Assembly (NCBI GenBank): GCA_046597455.1
Contig: JBKJKJ010000395.1
Coordinates: forward strand, 1 to 27,218
Source of the DNA: JAQGMV01 sp046597455
Lineage (GTDB): Bacteria; Pseudomonadota; Gammaproteobacteria; Burkholderiales; SG8-41
Length of the DNA stretch: 27,218 nucleotides
Direction: 5' to 3'
Shown: piece after piece, positions 14,633 through 22,017 of the stretch
Position numbering within the stretch: position 1 is the first letter of the stretch
Layout of the letters: each line of letters starts with the position of its first letter
Program-made: the position numbers and the translations under genes
Notes under the pieces: generated by a model
The model's input: only the letters and a program-made list of their open reading frames with translations
Database searches by the model: none
Told to the model about the DNA's origin: nothing

Positions 14633-14667
14633 AGTGGTGAATGTTTAGTGGTGAGTGGTGAGTGGTT
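14633..14667. repeat. Heptamer AGTGGTG tandem array
   Basis: Three contiguous 7-nt units (14647-14667: AGTGGTG, AGTGGTG, AGTGGTT) plus a separate unit at 14633-14639 fill the 47-nt gap between the dehydrogenase stop codon (14667-14669) and the alpha-subunit start (14619). The coding strand reads CACCACT. It resembles the octamer arrays in composition and placement but has a 7-nt period and the opposite strand sense. Confidence 0.75.
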
Positions 14668-15578
14668 CAATGCTCGTTGACGAAGCGCGCGATCTCGGTG
14701 TGGTCCGCGGCGCCCCCGACCTGCTGTTCGGCTTTCTTCCACAGATCGAGCGTCGCGCGGCCGAGCTCAGCGGGAACGTCGCACGCGTCGGCGACTTCCA
14801 TGGCCAGCGACAAGTCCTTGGCCATCAGCCCCAGCGCAAAACCCGAATTGAACTTCTCGTTCAGGATGAACTGGGCGAACTTGTTCTCGGTGCTGTTGTT
14901 GCGCCCGGTCGACGCGTTGATGACATCGACCAGCGTCTGCGGCTCGATTCCGAAACGCCGGGCGATTTGCACCGCCTCGGCGGCAGCGGCGAGTCCGGCC
15001 GCAGACACGTAGTTATTGAGGACTTTCGCAGCGTGACCCGAGCCCAGCGCGCCGACATGGAAGCGGCGGCCCATCGGCGCGAGCAGGTTGTCGTATCGCT
15101 CGGCCAGTGCCTGCTCCCCGCCGATCATGATCGCGAGCGTGCCGGCCACGGCGCCTTTGACCCCGCCTGACACCGGCGCATCGATGAGCGAGATGCCGTG
15201 CCGCTTCAGATCGTCGCCGAGCTTGCGGGTGCCGACGGGCGCCGAAGAGCTCATGTCGATGATCGAAGCCCCCTCGGCGAAGCCCTTGACGAGCGAATCG
15301 TCGCCCGCACTCTGGCCGAGCGCCACGCGCCTCACCACGTGCCCGTCCGGAAGCATCGTGATCACCACATCCGAGCCGCGCGCGAGATCGGCGAGCGAAG
15401 ACGCGGCGGCAGCCCCGCTCTCGGACGCGAAGCGCCGTGTTTTCTCCGCGTCGACGTCGTAAACCGTGACTTTCCAGCCGGCCTTCAAAAGATTCCGGGT
15501 CATCGGCTGCCCCATATTGCCGATGCCGATGAATCCGATTCGCGTGTCTTTAGCTGCGTTCCCGCTCTTGTCTGCCAT
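14667..15578 (-). CDS. NAD(P)-dependent beta-hydroxyacid dehydrogenase (3-hydroxyisobutyrate dehydrogenase family)
   Basis: This is a cytoplasmic dehydrogenase of 303 residues. The N-terminal Rossmann fold has GFIGIGNMGQPM (15-26). The substrate signature DAPVSGGVKGA starts at 133, the catalytic lysine is Lys185 (HAAKVLNNYV), and the C-terminal KDLSLAMEVAD completes the family pattern. Members interconvert 3-hydroxyacids and semialdehydes (3-hydroxyisobutyrate, tartronate semialdehyde, sulfolactaldehyde). The start at 15578 has AAAGGA six bases upstream. It lies between an enolase-superfamily gene and a split 2-oxoacid decarboxylase, so it could reduce or oxidise the aldehyde made by the decarboxylase. 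Cofactor choice is not clear. Confidence 0.92.
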   Translation of the reverse strand: MADKSGNAAKDTRIGFIGIGNMGQPMTRNLLKAGWKVTVYDVDAEKTRRFASESGAAAASSLADLARGSDVVITMLPDGHVVRRVALGQSAGDDSLVKGFAEGASIIDMSSSAPVGTRKLGDDLKRHGISLIDAPVSGGVKGAVAGTLAIMIGGEQALAERYDNLLAPMGRRFHVGALGSGHAAKVLNNYVSAAGLAAAAEAVQIARRFGIEPQTLVDVINASTGRNNSTENKFAQFILNEKFNSGFALGLMAKDLSLAMEVADACDVPAELGRATLDLWKKAEQQVGGAADHTEIARFVNEH

Positions 15579-15688
15579 GTTGTTCCTTTGATCGCCGCCC
15601 GAAACCCCGGGCCGCCGTTATGCTACATCCGTTGCTGCCGTGCCTCATCTCTCGCAAAGTCGAGCTGAGCGCTCGAGCCGGGGCCGCC

Positions 15689-16858
15689 TCAACGGACCTG
15701 CTCGTATAACAGCGTGTTCTTCTTCAGCGCGGCTTCGTCGATCGTGATCCCCAGCCCCGGACCGCGCGGGACTTCCACGTGACCGTCGCGCACCACGAAA
15801 TCGCTTTCGGGACAGATCGGATCCTTTGCGGTCGTGTTCAGGCCGAATACGAACTCGGCCGCGCCCATCATGCGCGAAGCCGGGGTGCTCGCGTAAAAAT
15901 GCGCGCCGGCCGCGGCTTCGAGCTGCGACTGGACCGCAAGCCCGCCGCAGTTGAGCTGGATGTTGGCGGCCTCTGCGAGTGCCGCGATCTTTTTTGCCGG
16001 CGTAATGCCGCCGATCTTGTAGAGCTTGATGCAGTAGGCGTCGACGGCGCGCGCCTCGGCGAGCGCGTACGCGTCCTGGAGCGTGAACAGCCCCTCGTCG
16101 GCCATCACCGGGACCCCGTCCGCGGCGCGGCGTATCTCGGCAAGCCCTTTCAGGTCGCGCCGCGCGATAGGCTGCTCGATGTAGCCGAGCCCGAGCTTTT
16201 TCAATTCACGGATTGCGGTGAGCGCATCCGACATGGACCAGCCGGTGTTGGGATCGACGCCGATCATGACGTCATCGCCCACGGCGCGCCGGACCGCCTC
16301 GAAATTGCTGATGTCCTGGCGTATGCCGCGGCGGTCCGCCATTTTCAGGCACAGCACCCGGATGCCGAACTCGTCGACCGCGCGCCTCGATTCCGCGATC
16401 ATCGTCGCGACGTCCTCGGCCATGCTTACGGACCATTCGAGCGGGATACGCGGCTGGCAACAGCCGCCGATGAGCTCGTAGAGCGGACGGTTCAGCGCCT
16501 TGCCCATCGCGTCGCGCAACGCGATGTCGAGCACCGCGCGTGCGGCCGGATTGTTGGCGAGCCTGGCCTCGAACATCTCGTTGATCGGCTCGATGTCGAA
16601 TATCGATTTACCCAGAAGCGCCGGCCCGTAGATTTCCTTGATCGCGGCGACCACGCTCTGCGTGGTGTCCGCGACGAAGTGGCCCGGACTGATCGGCCTG
16701 ATCTGCGCGCATCCCACCACGCCGTCGGCGTAGATTTTGACGAGCACGGGCTTGCTGAGCAGGCGCTCGGCCGGCCCGGTGTCGTAGCTTCCGCTGGAAA
16801 AAATGCGTTGCAGCCGCGCCGAGAGGCCGGTCACGAAAATTTCGATTCGATCGATCAT
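15689..16858 (-). CDS. Enolase-superfamily enzyme, mandelate racemase/muconate lactonizing subgroup
   Basis: This is a Mg2+-dependent enolase-superfamily enzyme of 389 residues that abstracts the alpha-proton of a carboxylate, giving racemisation, dehydration or cycloisomerisation. Metal ligands are visible: Asp202 (GVDPNTGW), Glu228 (YIEQPI) and Asp254 (MADEG). The general bases are Lys172 and Lys278 (CIKLYKIGG), the muconate-lactonizing-enzyme pattern. The usual KxK motif reads Cys170-Leu-Lys172, so the first, helper lysine is missing. The start at 16858 follows Bug-4 by 15 nt with GGAAGA upstream, giving a tight operon. With a downstream 2-oxoacid decarboxylase, an acid-sugar-like dehydratase is an attractive guess, but racemase or cycloisomerase activity remains possible. 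Confidence 0.88.
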   Translation of the reverse strand: MIDRIEIFVTGLSARLQRIFSSGSYDTGPAERLLSKPVLVKIYADGVVGCAQIRPISPGHFVADTTQSVVAAIKEIYGPALLGKSIFDIEPINEMFEARLANNPAARAVLDIALRDAMGKALNRPLYELIGGCCQPRIPLEWSVSMAEDVATMIAESRRAVDEFGIRVLCLKMADRRGIRQDISNFEAVRRAVGDDVMIGVDPNTGWSMSDALTAIRELKKLGLGYIEQPIARRDLKGLAEIRRAADGVPVMADEGLFTLQDAYALAEARAVDAYCIKLYKIGGITPAKKIAALAEAANIQLNCGGLAVQSQLEAAAGAHFYASTPASRMMGAAEFVFGLNTTAKDPICPESDFVVRDGHVEVPRGPGLGITIDEAALKKNTLLYEQVR

Positions 16859-16873
16859 GGATGTCTTCCGTCC

Positions 16874-17839
16874 TTATTCCACGCGCAGGTTCAGGTCGCG
16901 AACGACCTTGCTCCACCGCGCATTTTCCTCTTTCAGAAACGCACCGAACTGCTCAGGCGTGCTGCCGACCGTTTCCATCCCGAGCTTCGCGATCTGCTCC
17001 CGGATAGGGGGGAGTGCGAGTGACTGCACAGCTTCCTGGTGCAGGCGCGCGACGATTTCGGCGGGTGTCCCCGCCGGTGCGAGCAGTCCGAACCACGTGA
17101 TCACTTCGAAACCGGCGAGGCCCGATTCCGCGATGGTGGGGAATTCCGGCGCGATCGGCGACCTTCTCGCGCCGGTCACGGCGAGTCCTCTGAGCTTGCC
17201 GGATCGCACATGCGGCAGCAGCCCGGCCATGCTCGCGAACATCACCGGCACCTGGCCGCCAAGCAAATCCGCGGTCGCGGCGCTGTCGCCTTTGTAATGA
17301 ACCGCGACCATGTCGAGTTTGAACAGGCTTTTGAAGAGCTCCACGGACATGTGCGGCGAGGAACCGATTCCGCCCGTAGCAAAATCGACGGCGCCCGGTT
17401 TCGCTCTCGCCAGCGCGACGAGCTCCTTGATGGATTTCACGCCCAGCGACGGGTGCGCGACGACGAGCAGCGGGTTCTGAACAAAAAGCGTGATCGTCGC
17501 GAAATCCCTGACCGGGTCGTAACCGACTTTCTGGTACAGATACGGTGCGACCGCATGCGTCGTCTGGCTCGCCAGATATAGCGTGTATCCATCAGGTTTG
17601 GACTTCGCCACATGATCGGCGCCGATGGTGCCCGTCGCCCCGACCCGGTTGTCGACGACGACCGGCCGGCCGAATTTCTCCGACAGTTGCTGCGCAATCA
17701 GCCGCGCCACGATATCGCTCGGCCCGCCGGCGGTGAAGCCCACGACGAGACGCACGGGCCGCGACGGAAAAGCGGTGGTCTGGGCGGACGCGGCGCCCGC
17801 GGTGAGCAGGAGCGCCAAAACGATGAGCGTGAGTCGCAT
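16874..17839 (-). CDS. Bug/TctC-family periplasmic solute-binding protein (copy 4)
   Basis: This 321-residue TTT-family binding protein has a short, clean signal peptide (MRLTLIVLALLLTAGAASAQ, cleavage after residue 19). The ligand loops are VGFTAGGPSDIVAR and GGIGSSPH, and RVGATGTIG and PDGYT are present. The first loop has TAGG where the others have SPGG or APGG. The start at 17839 is preceded by AAGGAC five bases away. It is the first gene of the cluster with the enolase-superfamily enzyme, dehydrogenase and split decarboxylase, and is separated from that enzyme by only 15 nt. It may deliver or sense that cluster's substrate. A structured palindromic element lies immediately upstream. Confidence 0.94.
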   Translation of the reverse strand: MRLTLIVLALLLTAGAASAQTTAFPSRPVRLVVGFTAGGPSDIVARLIAQQLSEKFGRPVVVDNRVGATGTIGADHVAKSKPDGYTLYLASQTTHAVAPYLYQKVGYDPVRDFATITLFVQNPLLVVAHPSLGVKSIKELVALARAKPGAVDFATGGIGSSPHMSVELFKSLFKLDMVAVHYKGDSAATADLLGGQVPVMFASMAGLLPHVRSGKLRGLAVTGARRSPIAPEFPTIAESGLAGFEVITWFGLLAPAGTPAEIVARLHQEAVQSLALPPIREQIAKLGMETVGSTPEQFGAFLKEENARWSKVVRDLNLRVE

Positions 17840-17850
17840 GACGTGTCCTT

Positions 17851-18011
17851 AGCAGCCTGCCGGACTTAGCAGTCGGGACAGGCGGCTAAAAGCAAAACCG
17901 GCCGGGTGTCCACAAAATATGATTTCGAAAAGCTTCAAGAACATGTTTTCGACTTCAACTCGGCCGGCGGTTTTGCATAAGGAGCTTGTCGCGTCGCAAG
18001 TCCGACAAGAT
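17851..18011. repeat. Nested palindromic element (three hairpins)
   Basis: This non-coding block between the GMC gene and Bug-4 is highly self-complementary. A central long hairpin pairs GCAAAACC (17892-17899) with 17969-17976, 17900-17907 with 17958-17965 (one G-T pair), and CGAAAA (17926-17931) with 17946-17951. It is flanked by a left imperfect hairpin (about 17854-17885) and a right hairpin with a perfect 7-bp stem (CTTGTCG 17985-17991 with 18003-18009). The outer ends share an inverted CGGACTT (17861-17867; complement near 17997-18004). No T-run follows, so a simple terminator is unlikely. It could be a small non-autonomous mobile element or a structured leader RNA of the Bug-4 operon. 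Confidence 0.65.
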
Positions 18012-18012
18012 C

Positions 18013-19650
18013 CTAGACCCGCGCCGCGGTGAGCATCAGATCGGCCCCTTTTTCGCCAATGGCGAGCGAAGGCGCGTTGGTGTTCGAGGATGGAATCGTC
18101 GGACAGATCGAGGAATCCACGACTCGCAGACCCTCGATGCCCCGAACCCTCAACTGCGGATCGACAACGGCGTCCTCCCCCACTCCCATTTTGCACGTGC
18201 CCACCATGTGCCAGCTCGTCTGCACGGTGTCGCGGATGTAATCGAGCATTCCGGCATCGTCGGTCAGCCCGGGCCCGGGACGGGTCTCGCGCACGATCAT
18301 GCCTTGCAACGCCGGGCGCTGTGCGACCTCGCGCGCGAGCCGCATGCCGTCGAGGAAGAGCTGGGCGTCGGCTTCGTGCGAAAGGTACTGCGGGTCCATG
18401 GCGGCCTGATCGTAAGGGTCCGGTGAACGCAGGTGCACGCTACCGATCGAGTGCGGCTGCAACGGGGTGACGCCGATCGTGAAACCGGGATGGGGATCGA
18501 GCCCGTAGCGTGCAGTGCGCGCGTAACGGTCCTTGCCTGAAACCGGCAGCAGGCGCAGCACGAGGTTGGGCTGCGTCGCCTGCGCGTCGGTGCGCAGATT
18601 GGTCTGCGCCGCTGCCGAGCAGATCGTCAGCATGCCTTTACGGGTGAAGATGAAGCGCAGGCCTTCCTTCATCCTGATGAGCGGATTGCGCAGCACGTCG
18701 TTGATCGTGATCGGCTTGGTGCACTCGTACGTGAGCCGCACGTTCGGATGATCGCGCAGGTTCTCGCCCACACCCGGCAGATGGTGCACCACGCCGATGC
18801 CGTGCTTCTGAACGACGTCGGCGTTACCGATGCCTGAAAGCTCGAGGAGCTGCGGCGACTTGAGCGGGCCTGCGGAAAGCACGACTTCGCGCAGCGCTTT
18901 CACCGTCTGCGGCCTGCCTTCCAGAGAAAACTCGACGCCGGTGGCACGCGTGCCCGACATCACGACACGCGTCACGATCGCGTTGGTGAGCACGCTGAGG
19001 TTCGGCCTTTTCACCGCCGGGCGCAGATAAGCCACGGCGGAGCTGGAGCGCAACCCTTTGCGCGTCGAGTACTGAAGCGGGAACGTGCCCTCGTAACTCC
19101 CGTCGTTGTAGTCTTCCAGGCGCCGATAGCCCTGCTGCTCGCAGGCATCGACGAATGCATTGGAAAGCTCGTCGAAATTGCGCAGGCTCGTGACGCCGAC
19201 AGGGCCGCCGCTGCCGCGAATGGCGGGGTCCCCTTCCGGATAATCCTCCAGCCGCTTGAACACCGGCAGCATGTCCGCGTAGGCCCACCCTGCACAGCCG
19301 GCATCACTCCAGTTGTCGTACTCGGCCGGGTCGCCCCGCAAGAAAAGATTGCCATTGATCGAGCTCGAGCCGCCCAGCACCCGGCCGCGCACCCAGAGCT
19401 GCTGCTTGCCGTTCAGATGCGTCTGCGGCTCGGTCTTGAAAGGCCAGGTGACGCGCTCGTCCATGAGGAGCCGCGCAACGAACAGCGGGATGTGGATGTT
19501 GAGGTGATTGTCGAGGCCGCCGGCCTCGAGCAGCAACACCCGGTGGCGCCCGCTGGCGCTCAGCCGGTTGGCGAGCACACAGCCCGACGAACCTGCGCCG
19601 ACCACGACATAGTCGAACTCCGCGTTCTGCGGCAGCGAAGTCACGTACAT
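18013..19650 (-). CDS. GMC-family FAD oxidoreductase (choline/alcohol dehydrogenase-like)
   Basis: This flavoprotein oxidises an alcohol to an aldehyde or acid. From the ATG at 19650 it has 545 residues, the normal GMC length. The FAD-binding motif VVVGAGSSGCVLANRL is at residues 15-30, the GMC signature RGRVLGGSSSINGNLFLRG at 88-106, and the second signature SAGPLKSPQLLELSGIG at 259-275. The catalytic histidine is His481 (SWHMVGTCKMG), and the second catalytic position is asparagine in SSNTNAP (521-527), as in many choline-dehydrogenase relatives. The frame extends 86 codons upstream into the dioxygenase gene; I reject that part because the FAD motif would start far too late. The ribosome site is weak. 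It lies 26 nt after the TauD-like gene and 174 nt before Bug-4. Confidence 0.9.
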   Translation of the reverse strand: MYVTSLPQNAEFDYVVVGAGSSGCVLANRLSASGRHRVLLLEAGGLDNHLNIHIPLFVARLLMDERVTWPFKTEPQTHLNGKQQLWVRGRVLGGSSSINGNLFLRGDPAEYDNWSDAGCAGWAYADMLPVFKRLEDYPEGDPAIRGSGGPVGVTSLRNFDELSNAFVDACEQQGYRRLEDYNDGSYEGTFPLQYSTRKGLRSSSAVAYLRPAVKRPNLSVLTNAIVTRVVMSGTRATGVEFSLEGRPQTVKALREVVLSAGPLKSPQLLELSGIGNADVVQKHGIGVVHHLPGVGENLRDHPNVRLTYECTKPITINDVLRNPLIRMKEGLRFIFTRKGMLTICSAAAQTNLRTDAQATQPNLVLRLLPVSGKDRYARTARYGLDPHPGFTIGVTPLQPHSIGSVHLRSPDPYDQAAMDPQYLSHEADAQLFLDGMRLAREVAQRPALQGMIVRETRPGPGLTDDAGMLDYIRDTVQTSWHMVGTCKMGVGEDAVVDPQLRVRGIEGLRVVDSSICPTIPSSNTNAPSLAIGEKGADLMLTAARV

Positions 19651-19676
19651 GAATGCGTTTCCATTCGGGGACCGGC

Positions 19677-20654
19677 CTATGCGTTTGTCGACTGGAGGAT
19701 GCCGGCACGCGAATGCGGCGCGCGGCTCGATGCGTCCGGCGCTTCGAACGGCCGGTGCCCTTCGACCTGCGCTGCGTAGAGCACGCGCCGACTCTGCGAA
19801 TCGAACGCGTCGCGCCGGTGCAGCGTCGCGCGATTGTCCCACACCACGACGTCCCCCACAGCCCACTGGTGCGTATAACAGAAGCGTGGCTGCGTGCAGT
19901 GCGCCCACAATTCGTTCAGCAAAGCCTCCGACTCTTCGAGACTGCAGCCGTTCACATACGCGCTGTGCCGCCGCCCGAGGAACAGCATGTTGCCGCCGGT
20001 CTCGGGATGGGTCGAGATGATCGGATGGCTGGGTCCGGGCACGAGGCGTATGTCCTGGTCGAGGGTAGCGCCGGGCCTCACCTGCATAGCCGTATCGACG
20101 ATATTCGCCTGCTTGATCGTCATCCCCGAGACGCGCTTCTTCATCTCATCGGGCAGCGCATCGTATGCGGCGTAGCAGTTGAGAAAGAAAGTCCGGCCGC
20201 CAAGCTCTGCCGGGGGAATTTCCATGGCGAGCAGCATGCGCGCCGCAGTGGGTTCGTCCTTGAATGAAAAATCCGAGTGCCATACCACCTCACCATCGCC
20301 GAGGATGCCCACCGGCTTGCCGTTTTCGCGCACGTTGGTGACGACCGTGACCTCCGGCGGGAGACTGAACAACTCATTAGCGATCCGGTCCTCGAGCTTG
20401 CGTTTGTGCAGGTTCGACGAGCTTACCGGCGTGCCGAAACGCTTGACGAGACTCACCAGATTCTGGGCGGCCATCGACTGTCCGCGAAAGACGAGCAGCA
20501 GATGATCGAGCCACGCGGCGTGAAGCAGGCTGAACGTCGCGTCGTCCAGACGCGCGAGATCGACGCCGCGGATCTCGGCGCCGAGGGCCGCATCCATGGG
20601 AACGACCTCGAACGGGATGTGTCGGTCGCTGCGCTGTGCCGAGGGTGTCGACAT
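19677..20654 (-). CDS. TauD/TfdA-family Fe(II)/2-oxoglutarate dioxygenase (copy 1)
   Basis: This is a non-haem iron dioxygenase of 325 residues that couples 2-oxoglutarate decarboxylation to hydroxylation of a substrate. The facial triad is visible as His126 and Asp128 (WHSDFSF) and His279 (NRATLHRRD); Arg289 or Arg290 (SRRVLYAAQ) would bind the 2-oxoglutarate carboxylate. TauD/TfdA members often remove sulfite or side chains from sulfonates or aryloxyacetates, but the substrate here is open. The start at 20654 has AAGGAG ten bases upstream. It stands between an SDR (start 21552) and a GMC oxidoreductase on the same strand, consistent with hydroxylation followed by alcohol oxidation. Confidence 0.92.
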   Translation of the reverse strand: MSTPSAQRSDRHIPFEVVPMDAALGAEIRGVDLARLDDATFSLLHAAWLDHLLLVFRGQSMAAQNLVSLVKRFGTPVSSSNLHKRKLEDRIANELFSLPPEVTVVTNVRENGKPVGILGDGEVVWHSDFSFKDEPTAARMLLAMEIPPAELGGRTFFLNCYAAYDALPDEMKKRVSGMTIKQANIVDTAMQVRPGATLDQDIRLVPGPSHPIISTHPETGGNMLFLGRRHSAYVNGCSLEESEALLNELWAHCTQPRFCYTHQWAVGDVVVWDNRATLHRRDAFDSQSRRVLYAAQVEGHRPFEAPDASSRAPHSRAGILQSTNA

Positions 20655-20745
20655 GGTCGTGGTGCTCCTTGAGGAACGACGCGAAGATTCAGAGACGGAG
20701 ATGAGCGATGTCCGGCGTGTGAGGGCGCAACGCGCCCGCCGCGAT

Positions 20746-21552
20746 TCAGTCTTCCGAGTACACTTTCAGATAGCTCGATCGTCCGCCGTCAGCCGCGATG
20801 GTGGTGCCGGTGATCATTCGCGAATCGTCGCTTGCGAGGAAAATCGCAATCGACGCGATGTCTTCCGAATCGCCTTTGGAAAACGGATAGAGCTTCTGAA
20901 TGGCCGCGCGCTCGCGCGCCGCCAGGCCCGGCTTCTCGGCGAGCATGAAGTCCTTGTTCTCGTAGCACTTGATCTGGCGCTCGGTGCGCACCGAGCCCGG
21001 CGCGATCGCGTTCGCACGGATGCCGTACTGCACATATTGAGCGGCCAGCGTCTTGGTGAACGAAATGATGCCGCCTTTGGTCGCCGCATAGGCGGGCTTC
21101 ATCGAGCCCATCAGACCGAGGTGGGAGGTGACGTTGACGATCGAGCCGCCGGCTTTCATCAGATGCGGTAGGCCGTGACGGCACGTGAGAAAGGGGTGCA
21201 GCAGGTTAAGGGCAATCGTGCGATGCCAGACGTCGAGATCCATCTCGTGGACCGGGACGTCTTCCTGCAGCGAACCGCCGGCGCAGTTGAAAATGACGTC
21301 GAGGCGGCCGTAGCGCTCGACCGTCGCCTCGACCGCGCGGCGCACGCTGTCGTCCTGCGTCACGTCGGTCTCGATGAAGAGAGCGTCGCCGCCGGCTTCG
21401 CGGATCTCGCGCTCGGCGGCCTGTCCTGCCTCGCGGTTGATTTCGATAAGCGCGACTTTCGCGCCTTCCCTCACGGCCGCTTTGGCGGTCGCTTTGGCGA
21501 TGCCGGCGCCCGCGCCGGTCAGAAACATCACTTTGCCCTGCAGTCTGGCCAA
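20746..21552 (-). CDS. Short-chain dehydrogenase/reductase (SDR)
   Basis: This is a classical SDR of 268 residues, an NAD(P)-dependent alcohol/ketone oxidoreductase. The nucleotide motif is TGAGAGIA (12-19), in which the last glycine of the usual TGxxxGIG is alanine. Asp63 (ETDVTQ), NCAGG (89-93) and the catalytic Ser143, Tyr155 and Lys159 (YAATK) are present. The acidic Glu37 at the end of the second strand (VALIEIN) suggests NAD rather than NADP. The start is TTG at 21552, supported by AGGAGAG four bases upstream and by the natural MARLQGK N-terminus. It is first in a set with TauD-like and GMC enzymes. A 10-bp inverted repeat at 21643-21668, about 90 nt upstream, is a candidate operator. 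Confidence 0.92.
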   Translation of the reverse strand: MARLQGKVMFLTGAGAGIAKATAKAAVREGAKVALIEINREAGQAAEREIREAGGDALFIETDVTQDDSVRRAVEATVERYGRLDVIFNCAGGSLQEDVPVHEMDLDVWHRTIALNLLHPFLTCRHGLPHLMKAGGSIVNVTSHLGLMGSMKPAYAATKGGIISFTKTLAAQYVQYGIRANAIAPGSVRTERQIKCYENKDFMLAEKPGLAARERAAIQKLYPFSKGDSEDIASIAIFLASDDSRMITGTTIAADGGRSSYLKVYSED

Positions 21553-22017
21553 GCCGCTCTCCTGGAAGTCGCCCGCTCGACGGATAAGGCGCCGTGCCGG
21601 GAGCGTCGAATGCTACCGGGCGATGTTATAACCCACAAGACCGTTCCGTTATGCTGCGATAGCGGAACAGTATAGTGACGCCGCCATGTGCTCGACGCTG
21701 CCGCGCACGTTCGGCTGAAGCTATCGAGGGTGTGCCTTCAGTCTAACGTGTAGCCGCAAGGCGTGCGAACCGGCGTCGCATGCCCCCACGCGGCTGGCCT
21801 CGCCATCGAGCGTGCGCCATAATCTTCGCACTCCATTGCGAATAACGAATCCATAAACCGTGCCGCTTGTGCTTGTACCTGCCTATCCCGTTGCCCGCCC
21901 CCGCCGTCGGCGCTTTGCCTTTCCATCTGTGCGCGCAATGGGTTCCGCTCCGGGCATCGTACTCTTCGCAAGAGTGCCCGCGATGGATGCGCTTCGCGAG
22001 CGCCCCGGGACCGCCCG
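21553..22017. other. Divergent intergenic region between SDR and transporter
   Basis: These 465 nt separate the SDR (minus) from the transporter (plus). The only clear structure is the inverted repeat at 21643-21668. I see no convincing promoter hexamer pair for either gene, no RNA gene and no coding sequence with protein-like composition. Several open frames cross it but read as shadows. Confidence 0.6.
21643..21668. promoter_or_regulatory. Candidate operator: 10-bp inverted repeat upstream of the SDR gene
   Basis: GTTCCGTTAT (21643-21652) and ATAGCGGAAC (21659-21668) are inverted with one mismatch around a 6-nt centre. TTCCG/CGGAA half-sites are common in operators of IclR-type regulators (from memory). 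It lies about 90 nt before the SDR start in a divergent intergenic region; no regulator gene is adjacent. Confidence 0.5.

Noticed and set aside
17891..17980. Rho-independent terminator for the GMC gene
   Set aside because: The hairpin is long and nested, but no T-run follows it on the minus strand; it is reported as a structured element instead.
18013..19908. 631-residue version of the GMC oxidoreductase
   Set aside because: The added N-terminus overlaps the dioxygenase gene and is an out-of-frame reading of it; the FAD motif fits a start at 19650.
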